Source of the DNA: Funiculus sociatus GB2-C1
GTDB lineage: Bacteria > Cyanobacteriota > Cyanobacteriia > Cyanobacteriales > FACHB-T130
Length of the DNA stretch: 64,000 nucleotides
Direction of reading: 5' to 3'
NCBI RefSeq assembly: GCF_039962115.1
Contig: NZ_JAMPKJ010000008.1
Span: forward strand, 83,079-147,078
The notes under the pieces: model-generated
Told to the model about the DNA's origin: nothing
Database searches by the model: none
The model's input: only the letters and a program-made list of their open reading frames with translations
Shown here: positions 63,977 to 64,000 of the stretch, one piece after another
Numbering within the stretch: the stretch's first letter is position 1
Layout: the number at the start of each line of letters is the position of its first letter
Position numbers and translations under genes: made by a program

Positions 63977-64000
63977 ACAACAGCCATCTATTCATGACAA

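Overview
The window is a stretch of chromosome from a cyanobacterium, probably a filamentous one. The evidence is psaD (a photosystem I subunit), a cyanobacterial nirA-nrtABCD-narB nitrate operon with NtcA-type promoters, narM, a CobN-type cobaltochelatase gene, and many copies of the HIP1 octamer GCGATCGC. The intergenic DNA is rich in heptad and hairpin repeats of the kind common in Oscillatoriales and Nostocales genomes. I cannot name the species. No tRNA, rRNA, CRISPR array or intact transposase was seen.

Layout. 0-10.4 kb: the 3' end of a GH13 amylase gene, an M28 peptidase, a broken Rpn/DUF4351 gene, DUF952, a PhzF-like gene, an RlpA-like gene, trpE and psaD back to back, and a DICT-GAF histidine kinase. 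10.4-30.4 kb: a nitrate-assimilation island. It holds the operon nirA-nrtA-nrtB-nrtC-nrtD-narB, then second copies nirA2-narB2, then an MFS nitrate transporter (nrtP/narK type), a small membrane protein, a ClC-family gene and narM. Three perfect NtcA boxes (GTA-N8-TAC), each with a TAN3T -10 box exactly 22 nt downstream, precede nirA1, nirA2 and nrtP. The product is a complete pathway: nitrate uptake by two unrelated systems, reduction to nitrite by two NarB copies helped by NarM, and reduction to ammonium by two NirA copies.

30.4-45.8 kb: genes that look like cell-wall, redox and stress functions. They are a PGRP-type amidase, a TIGR02587/TIGR02588 membrane pair, a serpin, a DJ-1/PfpI protein, a Ca2+/H+ antiporter, an FAD-Rieske oxidoreductase, a GSP39-like SDR, a TTPGG-repeat TPR protein, two tandem hemerythrin-domain proteins, DUF2993, DUF2231, a very acidic hydrophilic protein, DUF2809 and DUF167. 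45.8-52.3 kb: a receiver-only response regulator with a histidine kinase, then on the minus strand a metallophosphoesterase followed by a Septu-type defence pair (ptuA ATPase, ptuB HNH nuclease), a proline-rich membrane protein and a 52-residue membrane ORF. 52.3-64 kb: nanE and cobN, divergent with overlapping start codons, then a Uma2 nuclease-fold gene, a membrane protein, dnaK-dnaJ (DnaK3/DnaJ3-like arrangement), an SGNH-like lipoprotein and an unknown gene.

The strongest points for a second look are the duplicated nitrate genes with dual transporters and three matching NtcA promoters, a possible structured RNA and a 24-codon leader ORF in front of nrtP, a composite heptad repeat present both before nrtC and in frame inside CobN, the metallophosphoesterase-ptuA-ptuB run, and the ClC protein whose gating glutamate appears to be alanine. 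All family calls rest on reading translated motifs by eye; no database search was run.
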